In this document: positions 1 to 4,776 of the stretch, one piece after another
Layout: the number at the start of each line of letters is the position of its first letter
How positions within the stretch are numbered: position 1 is the stretch's first letter
IMG/VR virus record: IMGVR_UViG_3300027816_000498
Location: 1 to 20,270 of that record
DNA: 20,270 nt
Direction: 5' to 3' (one strand)
Source of the DNA: a virus
Notes under the pieces: generated by a model
Seen by the model: only the letters and a program-made list of their open reading frames with translations
Database searches by the model: none
What the model was told of the DNA's origin: nothing
Translations under genes and position numbers: made by a program

Positions 1-184
1 CGTTGAAATATGCCTTGATGATATTATCATTTCTGAACAGCATCACCCGATGTTTGAATTTCATAATCGGCTCATACTTTCTTAGCTCCATCAAAGGCAT
101 AACTACTTTTACGACCTCGCTGTTTCTACTCTCGTAGATAGGGAGAAACTCTCTGAGTATCAATGCTCTCTTGTACTTTTTCAT
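1..184 (-). CDS. Hypothetical protein, C-terminus cut by window edge
   Basis: An open frame starts with ATG at 184 on the minus strand and runs off the left edge, giving 61 visible residues (MKKYKRALILREFLPIYES...). It overlaps the stop codon of the gene before it in an ATGA arrangement (184-181), typical of translational coupling. The visible part is basic and has no motif I recognise. Its end and full length lie outside the window. Confidence 0.7.
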   Translation of the reverse strand, partial: MKKYKRALILREFLPIYESRNSEVVKVVMPLMELRKYEPIMKFKHRVMLFRNDNIIKAYFN

Positions 185-471
185 AGCCTTCTTTTTTGTT
201 CGTCATAGTAATACTCAAGTATCTTGATTTGCTCCTCAGTGTACTCTATTGGCTCTTGTCCAATCGTATCATCTCTCATCTCCAAGATCTCGTCAAAGGT
301 AAGATTTCTATCCTCAATACTGACCACCCAGCGAAGTGCAGTCTTGCTGTCTTTCTCGTACTGCCATTTGGCTCTCTTAATCTCATAGTCTTGAAGCCAT
401 CTGTCACTCTCGAATTGTGCTATCTCATTTGTACCCTCAAATAAGTGGTACACATAAACTTTCTTAGTCAT
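181..471 (-). CDS. Hypothetical protein, 96 aa
   Basis: Starts MTKKVYVYHLFEG and ends with a highly charged helix-like tail (EEQIKILEYYYDEQKRRL). It is rich in Lys, Glu, Arg and aromatic residues, with no signal peptide or membrane segment. The frame overlaps the next leftward gene by ATGA and the preceding one by about 8 bases, so it belongs to a tightly packed leftward operon. I do not recognise the family. Coding status is supported by packing and uninterrupted frame; function is unknown. Confidence 0.75.
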   Translation of the reverse strand: MTKKVYVYHLFEGTNEIAQFESDRWLQDYEIKRAKWQYEKDSKTALRWVVSIEDRNLTFDEILEMRDDTIGQEPIEYTEEQIKILEYYYDEQKRRL

Positions 472-640
472 AACTTTCTAGATTTGGATTGTTGAAGTAA
501 TAAAATTCATTCGTTTGAATAGCGCACTCAATCTCTTCTTTAGTTGCGTACTCAAAGACTTTGTCCTCGACAAAGTAGGCATACAGCCCCGGGTCTTGGG
601 GCTTTACTATGCCAATCAATAATAAGAAGTAGAACATCAT
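464..640 (-). CDS. Hypothetical protein, about 58 aa
   Basis: Two starts are possible: ATG at 658 (64 aa) or ATG at 640 (58 aa). I prefer 640, because it forms an ATGA overlap (640-637) with the stop of the Api92-like gene, the same coupling used by its neighbours, and avoids a 22-base overlap. The protein would then begin MMFYFLLLIGIV, a short hydrophobic stretch, followed by an acidic, Tyr/Phe-rich remainder. It could be weakly membrane-associated. No family is recognised. Confidence 0.6.
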   Translation of the reverse strand: MMFYFLLLIGIVKPQDPGLYAYFVEDKVFEYATKEEIECAIQTNEFYYFNNPNLESYD

Positions 641-1122
641 AGGTTTTTTTCTTTCCAAGTTGAATAATGGTCTTCAATTATCTCGTGCATTATCTCGTAG
701 CCAACGCCATCGTAGATGTACAGATTTGTTTCTTCGTCATAGTCGATGAGATTATAGAACTCTTGCTCCACATACTCATCTGTGTATGTCCCATCTGAGT
801 ATACTTTTGCCGTCCCATACACTTGACATCCATCTTCGTTGAACTCTGTGTCGGCATCGACTCCGAACTCTTTACAGAGTAGTGCTAAATCATCAAGGTT
901 TGGACACCATCTTGTCTCGTAAAACATTGTCAATTCTTCGTGCTCAATACCATTGTTGTATAGGTCGAAGAAGTAACCGTCTTTTACCTCTGAGCTGTGT
1001 ATTGCCTGACCTTGTTTGTCGGCTGTCTCACGCTCAATTGCTTTGTTTATTGCATTGTTCAAAGCTTCAATGTTCTCTTTACTACCTTTGAAAGTAGTGT
1101 AATTGCTGCACCAATTTGGCAT
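637..1122 (-). CDS. Api92/DUF1281-like phage protein
   Basis: The 161-residue product opens with MPNWCSNYTTFKG, which matches the MPNWCxN signature that starts proteins of the Api92/DUF1281 type (predicted ferredoxin-like fold). These are common in phages and plasmids, and their function is not established. The rest is acidic with many Asp, Glu and Tyr, including a WCPNLDDL segment near residue 72. It lies inside the leftward cluster of small accessory genes, preceded by an AT-rich leader (CACTTTAAAAC) shared in part with the genes on either side. Family assignment is from the N-terminal motif only, so the fold is inference. Confidence 0.7.
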   Translation of the reverse strand: MPNWCSNYTTFKGSKENIEALNNAINKAIERETADKQGQAIHSSEVKDGYFFDLYNNGIEHEELTMFYETRWCPNLDDLALLCKEFGVDADTEFNEDGCQVYGTAKVYSDGTYTDEYVEQEFYNLIDYDEETNLYIYDGVGYEIMHEIIEDHYSTWKEKNL

Positions 1123-1147
1123 AGTGTTAATAGTTTTAAAGTGTTAT

Positions 1148-1345
1148 TTAATCTTTTATACAGGTTATTTTAAAACTTTGTGCATCGAATACATCGCCCT
1201 CTTCGCACTCTTTTAGGTAGGTCTCAAGGCTTACATCGTCCCAAGATGTCTCGTCCAAGTCCCAGTATTTGTATATTACATCAGCGCCCAGTGTTACTGA
1301 CTTTGGCATTCTACCACTTTTGTCCTTTGCAAGAAATTTTTTCAT
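1148..1345 (-). CDS. Hypothetical protein, 65 aa
   Basis: A small acidic protein (MKKFLAKDKSGRMPKSVTLG...), with a WDDVSLETYLKECEEGDVFDA stretch in its second half. No motif is recognised. It is preceded by the leader CACTTTAAAACATTAACA, close to that of the next gene downstream (CACTTTAAAACTATTAACA), which supports it being a real translated gene of the same operon. It has no membrane segment or signal peptide. Confidence 0.65.
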   Translation of the reverse strand: MKKFLAKDKSGRMPKSVTLGADVIYKYWDLDETSWDDVSLETYLKECEEGDVFDAQSFKITCIKD

Positions 1346-1358
1346 AGCTGTTAATGTT

Positions 1359-1580
1359 TTAAAGTGAATGATATTTTAAAAATGCTTTGGCTGCAATCAC
1401 ATAGTATTCAGCATATAAATCTGAGTTCTTAAGACTGTCTTTTAGCTGTCTAATGTAGCTTTGTTTTGTGTTGTCGCTGCCTAATTGATATAGTTCAACG
1501 CTTCTATTTAATAGTTGTATTGCCTTCTCTGTCTCTATCGGGCAGTTTGAATTTTTCTTTATCCAAGTTGTCGCTCTCAT
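1359..1580 (-). CDS. Hypothetical protein, 73 aa
   Basis: A mostly helical-looking basic protein (MRATTWIKKNSNCPIE..., ending YYVIAAKAFLKYHSL). Its start overlaps the stop of the upstream gene by ATGA (1580-1577), so the two are probably translationally coupled. No family is recognised and no membrane segment is evident. Confidence 0.65.
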   Translation of the reverse strand: MRATTWIKKNSNCPIETEKAIQLLNRSVELYQLGSDNTKQSYIRQLKDSLKNSDLYAEYYVIAAKAFLKYHSL

Positions 1581-1891
1581 AAATAGTTTTTAAGTTGCTC
1601 AATTACATCGTTGAGGTTGGTGAAAAAATAGTTTGCTTCTAATTTGTCATTCTGAAAGTCGCTGTAGGTATTGTATACCATTAGGCAATACTCTGATAAT
1701 TCGCCTTTGTAATTTGATGGTATGTACAATTGCATTGTATATGTCTCAAATTTGAGTAGTAAGGATGGACACTCATCATTATACCAAGTGTTGTCTGTTG
1801 TCTCAAATTCGCCTTCAAATTCATATCTCAGTACCTCAATTACAAATTGTTTGTGTGCGTTCCAAAAGAACGTATTGATTTTAGAGTTCAT
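1577..1891 (-). CDS. Hypothetical protein, 104 aa
   Basis: Begins MNSKINTFFWNAHKQF and is acidic, with alternating hydrophobic and polar residues that suggest a small beta-rich fold (LLLKFETYTMQLYIPS). I do not recognise it. Its start lies 21 bases downstream of a 37-bp element that recurs at almost the same distance before the next gene upstream, so the two genes may share a control signal. Coupled to the following gene by ATGA. Confidence 0.7.
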   Translation of the reverse strand: MNSKINTFFWNAHKQFVIEVLRYEFEGEFETTDNTWYNDECPSLLLKFETYTMQLYIPSNYKGELSEYCLMVYNTYSDFQNDKLEANYFFTNLNDVIEQLKNYL

Positions 1892-1911
1892 TTTTAGATT
1901 AATTTATAGTG

Positions 1912-1948
1912 TTTATAATATGGCTTGTCTCATCAGTTTAAAGATAAC
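1912..1948 (-). repeat. 37-bp leader element, copy 1
   Basis: On the minus strand the element reads GTTATCTTTAAACTGATGAG, then ACAAGCCATATTATAAA. It differs from copy 2 (2187-2223) at only two positions. It lies 21 bases before the start codon at 1891 and overlaps the last codons and stop of the upstream gene. Confidence 0.8.
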
Positions 1949-2165
1949 TATATTTTTTAGGTAGTTTGTTATAGAATTTTATTGTGTGACCCGATGACCA
2001 ACTATTCAAATATACCTCTTTAATTATCGCATATTTGTAGCCATTGGCTGATAAAATTATAGTGCCAAAACCCAAAACGCCCTCTTCTATTTCCTCAATG
2101 TGACCGCCTTTGTCTATGTATTGGTCAATTAAATTTTGTACTGCTGTTGCTGTGAAAGTTTGCAT
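1938..2165 (-). CDS. Hypothetical protein, 75 aa
   Basis: Begins MQTFTATAVQNLIDQYIDKG, then an acidic turn (HIEEIEEG) and a hydrophobic strand-rich half ending KLPKKYSYL. No family is recognised. The gene is bracketed by the two copies of a 37-bp direct repeat: one starts 22 bases before its ATG, the other covers its last codons. The protein shows no resemblance to its downstream neighbour, so the repeat is a property of the leader, not of a gene duplication. Confidence 0.7.
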   Translation of the reverse strand: MQTFTATAVQNLIDQYIDKGGHIEEIEEGVLGFGTIILSANGYKYAIIKEVYLNSWSSGHTIKFYNKLPKKYSYL

Positions 2166-2186
2166 AATTAGATAAGTTTTAATAGT

Positions 2187-2223
2187 TTTATAATATGGTT
2201 TGTCTCGTCAGTTTAAAGATAAC
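2187..2223 (-). repeat. 37-bp leader element, copy 2
   Basis: Minus-strand sequence GTTATCTTTAAACTGACGAG, then ACAAACCATATTATAAA. It is 35/37 identical to copy 1 and sits 22 bases before the start at 2165. It contains TATCTTTA, one base from the TAnnTTTG box, without a clear TTTG at the right distance upstream. Confidence 0.8.
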
Positions 2224-2235
2224 CAATCTTTAAAG

Positions 2236-2255
2236 ATGCCTATATTTATAGGCAT
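2236..2255 (-). terminator. Hairpin after the GP88 gene, possible terminator
   Basis: A perfect inverted repeat, ATGCCTATA-TT-TATAGGCAT on the plus strand, lies 7 bases beyond the stop of the leftward gene at 2263. On the minus strand it is followed by CTTTAAAG rather than a clean U-tract, so it may be a weak terminator or an mRNA-processing hairpin. A 12-bp palindrome (ATCTTTAAAGAT, 2226-2237) abuts it. Confidence 0.45.
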
Positions 2256-2262
2256 TTCGACA

Positions 2263-2967
2263 TTATTGAATTACAAAACCCGATGTATCTTTTTTAGCTT
2301 TGTGACCTTTCGCTCTCAGTCCGATTATTGTGCCGCCTTCAATGTCGAGCATTAAATCATCTCTTTCGTCACCGTCGACTACTTTAAACCCTTTGTAGGT
2401 AGTCGGCAATTCATTTGCGAATACAAAACTAGATATCCCGCCGTTTTTTAATATGTCCAAAGCTGTTTGCTCATTATCCTCAGCTCTAGAAAAGCATACA
2501 ACATAACGATGTCCCGATTTTAGTATTTTGTCTCCCGCCTTAGTAGGTATCTTTGTGTAGTCATAAAAAACCACATTAGACGCAATATGATGTAAACTAG
2601 TCACCATTTCGACAAGTTTATAGTCCGATGTTCCGTTCAAGCGAATAGCTAATTCGCCCTTTGTTCTTTTCGCTTTGTTGTTTATTTCCTTTGCGATTTG
2701 CTCTATAAATACAAATCTGTTGCCGAGCAAAAAATTTGTCTTTCTTATTCTTGCACTTTGTGTAGTATTGAATGCGCCACGTCCCGCAAGATATAAACAA
2801 GACATTAAACAGCCTTTAGATGCTTTTGGGCACAAATTTACTCCGTAGTCGTTTTGGTTTGCGGGCGAAAGATATAATATCAGCGTTTCACGGATGTTCT
2901 TTTTTGTCTTAGCGTTTGAGTCGCCTTTGCTCAATAAATTTTTGATTTGATTTGCTGTAGTGTTCAT
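2263..2967 (-). CDS. GP88-family phage protein
   Basis: The 234-residue product carries the block LCPKASKGCLMSCLYLAGRG at residues 45-64, with Cys46, Cys53 and Cys57. This is the hallmark of the phage gene-product-88 family (named for a mycobacteriophage protein), whose biochemical role is not established. Downstream come strand-like segments LAIRLNGTSDY, NVVFYDYTKIP and YVVCFSRAEDN, then IGLRAKGHKAKKDTSGFVI. Their spacing is compatible with a barrel-type fold and a metal or cluster held by the three cysteines, but that is inference. It is the largest leftward gene, upstream of the duplicated leader elements and followed by a hairpin. Start at 2967 is supported by an AT-rich leader (AACACTAAAAACAATACTAATT). 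Confidence 0.8.
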   Translation of the reverse strand: MNTTANQIKNLLSKGDSNAKTKKNIRETLILYLSPANQNDYGVNLCPKASKGCLMSCLYLAGRGAFNTTQSARIRKTNFLLGNRFVFIEQIAKEINNKAKRTKGELAIRLNGTSDYKLVEMVTSLHHIASNVVFYDYTKIPTKAGDKILKSGHRYVVCFSRAEDNEQTALDILKNGGISSFVFANELPTTYKGFKVVDGDERDDLMLDIEGGTIIGLRAKGHKAKKDTSGFVIQ

Positions 2968-2991
2968 AATTAGTATTGTTTTTAGTGTTAA

Positions 2992-3084
2992 TTAAAAATT
3001 ATGATTGGTAACGTCACCGAAATAAGGCGAAAATAAAAGCATAATAAAAAATGCAATTACAAAAAATACAAATAGTGTTTCCAT
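2992..3084 (-). CDS. Small membrane peptide, 30 aa
   Basis: A short frame encodes a 30-residue peptide beginning METLFVFFVIAFFIMLLF. Residues 4-20 form one hydrophobic segment, followed by a short polar tail (SPYFGDVTNHNF). Its start is preceded by TTTTAAAACACTACTAAA, similar to the leaders of the longer leftward genes. It is the first frame downstream of the two leftward promoters. Likely a single-pass membrane peptide; role unknown. Its brevity keeps confidence moderate. Confidence 0.5.
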   Translation of the reverse strand: METLFVFFVIAFFIMLLFSPYFGDVTNHNF

Positions 3085-3321
3085 TTTAGTAGTGTTTTAA
3101 AAAGTTAGTGCCTATTTTGGTACTCGAAACCAAATAAGATATATATCTTAAAACCTATATAGGCTATTTTTACACGTCTACATTTTTATGACATTTTAAC
3201 CACGTTCCCAAATGTCATACTATTAAAGATTCAGTTTTAATAGTCACTATAATAAAACGGTCTATTATAGCGTATAAGCTTTTCGCATCGAGATGCTGAA
3301 TGCATTATAAAGAATAATACT
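3085..3321 (-). ncRNA. Hairpin-rich untranslated leader or candidate structured RNA
   Basis: No convincing gene lies here, but inverted repeats follow one another closely: 3285-3296 (GCATC-GA-GATGC), 3247-3270 (8-bp arms, 8-base loop), 3220-3243 (8-bp arms, 8-base loop), 3189-3217 (TGACATTT / AAATGTCA), 3154-3163 (CCTATATAGG), 3136-3149 (AAGATATATATCTT) and 3116-3134 (TTTGGT / ACCAAA). Two promoter-like sites just upstream would transcribe it leftward, into the membrane peptide and GP88 genes. It could be a regulatory leader, a separate small RNA, or DNA structure for replication. I know no matching RNA family. Confidence 0.45.
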
Positions 3322-3354
3322 CAAAGGTATTTTTTAGACGTCCACAATGTCAAA
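3322..3354 (-). promoter_or_regulatory. Leftward promoter 2 (Bacteroidota type)
   Basis: On the minus strand TTTG (3354-3351) is followed after 21 bases by TACCTTTG (3329-3322), fitting the Bacteroidota -33/-7 pattern TTTG...TAnnTTTG. It points at the hairpin-rich leader and the leftward genes. Confidence 0.5.
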
Positions 3355-3418
3355 GAACTATATCTTTATGTATCTTAATAATGTCGCTTTATGTATTCGC
3401 TATGTATTAAGGATGTCA

Positions 3419-3449
3419 CAAAGATAGTTACTCTTTTGATATTTCCAAA
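3419..3449 (-). promoter_or_regulatory. Leftward promoter 1 (Bacteroidota type)
   Basis: On the minus strand TTTG (3449-3446) is followed after exactly 19 bases by TATCTTTG (3426-3419). Both boxes and the spacing match the Bacteroidota primary sigma-factor pattern, and the same TATCTTTG box appears before the 4130 gene and groEL. Expected transcription start is about 3412. Confidence 0.65.
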
Positions 3450-3599
3450 CATTTTTTTTAAATATTTTCATTTTTTTTTAAAATTTCCAAGGCTTTAAAA
3501 CTATCGAAATGCTGAAAGGCCGATAAAACCTAGATTCTTAGTTTTTGAGGTAGTGAAAAAAAAATTTCGGATTGGGGATTTTTTTGCAGATGCTAACCC

Positions 3600-3620
3600 T
3601 TATTGTAAAAAGTACAATAA
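3600..3620. promoter_or_regulatory. 8-5-8 palindrome, copy 1 (operator-like)
   Basis: TTATTGTA-AAAAG-TACAATAA: perfect 8-bp arms around a 5-base spacer. It is the first of three copies and lies about 16 bases upstream of a TATATTTG box (3636-3643). Its symmetry suggests binding by a dimeric protein. Confidence 0.7.
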
Positions 3621-3721
3621 GTAATCCTAGTAAAATATATTTGCAAAATTGGGAACAAAAAGGAAGCGAAAAGGGAACAAAAAACTATTGGCTTATAAAC
3701 TATGTTTGTGCGAATAGTTAC

Positions 3722-3742
3722 TTATTGTAAAATGTACAATAA
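3722..3742. promoter_or_regulatory. 8-5-8 palindrome, copy 2 (operator-like)
   Basis: TTATTGTA-AAATG-TACAATAA, with the same arms as copy 1. It begins 14 bases after a TATGTTTG box (3701-3708), a position where a bound repressor would cover the transcription start. Confidence 0.7.
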
Positions 3743-3753
3743 CATAAGATCAG

Positions 3754-3774
3754 TTATTGTAAAAAGTACAATAA
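3754..3774. promoter_or_regulatory. 8-5-8 palindrome, copy 3 (operator-like)
   Basis: TTATTGTA-AAAAG-TACAATAA, identical to copy 1. It starts 32 bp after copy 2, close to three helical turns, so two dimers could sit on the same DNA face. Confidence 0.7.
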
Positions 3775-3798
3775 GGTTAGTGTATGTTTAACACTAAG

Positions 3799-3819
3799 TT
3801 AGTTTACATTCTAAACTAA
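3799..3819. promoter_or_regulatory. 8-5-8 palindrome with variant half-site
   Basis: TTAGTTTA-CATTC-TAAACTAA has the same geometry as the three TTATTGTA sites but a different half-site (shared pattern TTAnTnTA). It may be a weaker site for the same protein or a site for another one. Confidence 0.55.
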
Positions 3820-3829
3820 GTTTCACTCT

Positions 3830-3950
3830 CGCGTGTGTGCGTGCGCGAGCGCGTGCGCCTATGTGTGCGCGTGCGCCTGTGCGCGTGTGCGCTAGACGTG
3901 CGTGTGTGTGCGTGTGTATGTGTGCGCGTGTGTATGCGTGTGCATATGCC
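3830..3950. repeat. Alternating purine-pyrimidine (GT/GC) tract
   Basis: About 120 bp of nearly unbroken pyrimidine-purine alternation (CGCGTGTGTGCGTGCGCG and so on), interrupted by a few steps such as CCT and TAGA. It lies within strongly AT-rich DNA. There is no fixed repeat unit, so it is not a simple microsatellite. Such sequence favours left-handed (Z) DNA under negative supercoiling. All frames through it give low-complexity Arg/Val/Cys or Thr/His/Arg strings, so it is non-coding. Confidence 0.8.
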
Positions 3951-4089
3951 TACAAAAACGCCAAAAAATCGGGCAAGGGCAGCCCAAACAGCACCCCCAC
4001 CCCTCGAAAAAAAAGTCACTTCCGGATCGCGGCCCGCTCCGCAAAACCGCTATAGTACCCAAACACTATAATTATTTAAAAACATTTTC

Positions 4090-4097
4090 TATCTTTG
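4090..4097 (+). promoter_or_regulatory. Rightward -7 box before the 4130 gene
   Basis: TATCTTTG, identical to the box in the best leftward promoter and before groEL, lies 32 bases upstream of the start at 4130. No TTTG is seen at the usual distance; instead there is a 6-8-6 inverted repeat (4051-4070), so the promoter may depend on an activator. Confidence 0.45.
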
Positions 4098-4129
4098 TCC
4101 CGTTACGTTAACAATTTAAACTTATAGCT

Positions 4130-4378
4130 ATGAGAGTAAATGGAATCAAGAACAGTATTTACGGCAGTTATGCCGGAGGAGATGGGTTGACTATGAAGAA
4201 TGGTCGCCTGATTAACAATAGACCATGTGGAGAGACTGGTATCGCTGAGATGGCTAGGGCTAGGAAGATGGCGAAGTATGAGGAGAAGGTGAATATGATA
4301 GCGGAGGGATATGCACGTGGGGAGATGATGAGTGAGGCATCGGAGATGATGATGATGCCAATAAAGGGTAGGCGTTAG
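4130..4378 (+). CDS. Hypothetical protein, 82 aa
   Basis: Begins MRVNGIKNSIYGSYAGGDG and ends in a Met-rich, charged helix (GEMMSEASEMMMMPIKGRR). No family is recognised. It has its own promoter-like box upstream and a strong hairpin terminator downstream, so it is probably a single-gene unit, the first on the rightward side of the control region. The gene uses more G than the flanking intergenic DNA and has a clean frame, which supports coding. Confidence 0.7.
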   Translation: MRVNGIKNSIYGSYAGGDGLTMKNGRLINNRPCGETGIAEMARARKMAKYEEKVNMIAEGYARGEMMSEASEMMMMPIKGRR

Positions 4379-4407
4379 TTAGTTGTTCATAATCAGTTTA
4401 GTTTTGT

Positions 4408-4432
4408 GGCATCCTTCGGGGTGCCTTTTTTT
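4408..4432 (+). terminator. Intrinsic terminator with UUCG tetraloop
   Basis: GGCATCC-TTCG-GGGTGCC (7-bp stem with one G-T pair, TTCG loop) followed directly by seven T. It closes the unit of the 82-aa gene. Confidence 0.9.
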
Positions 4433-4705
4433 GATACATATTTAATACAGGTTTTCAAGAATAATACATAAAACGTAGTGGATGTCGTGTACCATTTCTA
4501 TATATTTCTTATTATTATTTATTATTATGTCGATTATTGACATAAAAAATGTCAATATAATGTCAATTATATTGATATAAATAATTGATTATTAAGAGAA
4601 ATGTCGAAAATGTCGAAAATAAAACCAAAATGAAATTAAAAAATAAATTCGCGTTAAATAATAAAATATATATAGAATATAGAAATTCAAAATATGAAAA
4701 TCGGT
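4433..4705. other. AT-rich gap before groEL
   Basis: No gene is supported. The stretch holds TTA/ATT-rich runs (4501-4530), a cluster of TTGACAT half-sites in inverted orientation (4535-4578), a near-tandem AATGTCGAA pair around 4600-4620, and then the groEL promoter. Confidence 0.6.
4535..4578. promoter_or_regulatory. ATTGACAT inverted-repeat cluster, operator-like
   Basis: TATTGACAT-AAAAA-ATGTCAATA (4535-4557) is a perfect 9-5-9 palindrome. It is followed at 4560-4578 by ATGTCAAT and ATTGATAT, an inverted pair with one mismatch. The cluster lies about 150 bases upstream of the groEL promoter boxes and differs in sequence from the TTATTGTA sites, so a different regulator is likely. Confidence 0.6.
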
Positions 4706-4736
4706 TTTGGATATTTAAAAAGTAGTTTTATCTTTG
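4706..4736 (+). promoter_or_regulatory. groEL promoter (Bacteroidota type)
   Basis: TTTG (4706-4709), 19 bases, TATCTTTG (4729-4736): a full match to the Bacteroidota -33/-7 pattern. It is followed by an A/T-rich leader with three TCAAA repeats before the start at 4777. Confidence 0.7.
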
Positions 4737-4776
4737 TGGCATAGAAATCATTTTATCAAATCAAATCAAATTTATT

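Larger units (their letters stand above)
3450..4129. other. Non-coding control region
   Basis: No gene is supported here. From left to right it holds A/T homopolymer runs (3450-3580), the 8-5-8 palindromes and TAnnTTTG-like boxes on the plus strand at 3636-3643 (TATATTTG) and 3701-3708 (TATGTTTG) without clear -33 boxes, the alternating GT/GC tract (3830-3950), a short GC-rich stretch with A- and C-runs (3951-4050), and a 6-8-6 inverted repeat (TATAGT / ACTATA, 4051-4070) just before the promoter box at 4090. The layout between divergent gene blocks suits an early switch and possibly a replication origin; the origin role is inference. Confidence 0.55.

Noticed and set aside
1926-2209. Hammerhead-ribozyme core in the 37-bp repeat (CTGATGAG / CTGACGAG on the minus strand)
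   Set aside because: The CUGANGA core is present, but no GAAA follows and the flanks do not form stems; the two differences between copies do not restore pairing.
3237-3305. 22-codon leftward frame in the structured leader
   Set aside because: It overlaps the hairpins, has no leader of the local type and shows no recognisable protein character.
3600-3819. CRISPR array
   Set aside because: The repeats are three short palindromes with unequal spacing (122 and 32 bp), not regular repeats with uniform spacers, and no cas gene is present.
3816-4111. Four overlapping open frames on both strands across the GT/GC tract
   Set aside because: They read as low-complexity Arg/Val/Cys or Thr/His/Arg strings, exist only because the tract has few stop codons, and lack plausible starts or leaders.
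3085-4129. tRNA genes in the large intergenic region
   Set aside because: No cloverleaf with a TTCRA T-loop and matching acceptor stem was seen; the hairpins have unrelated geometry.
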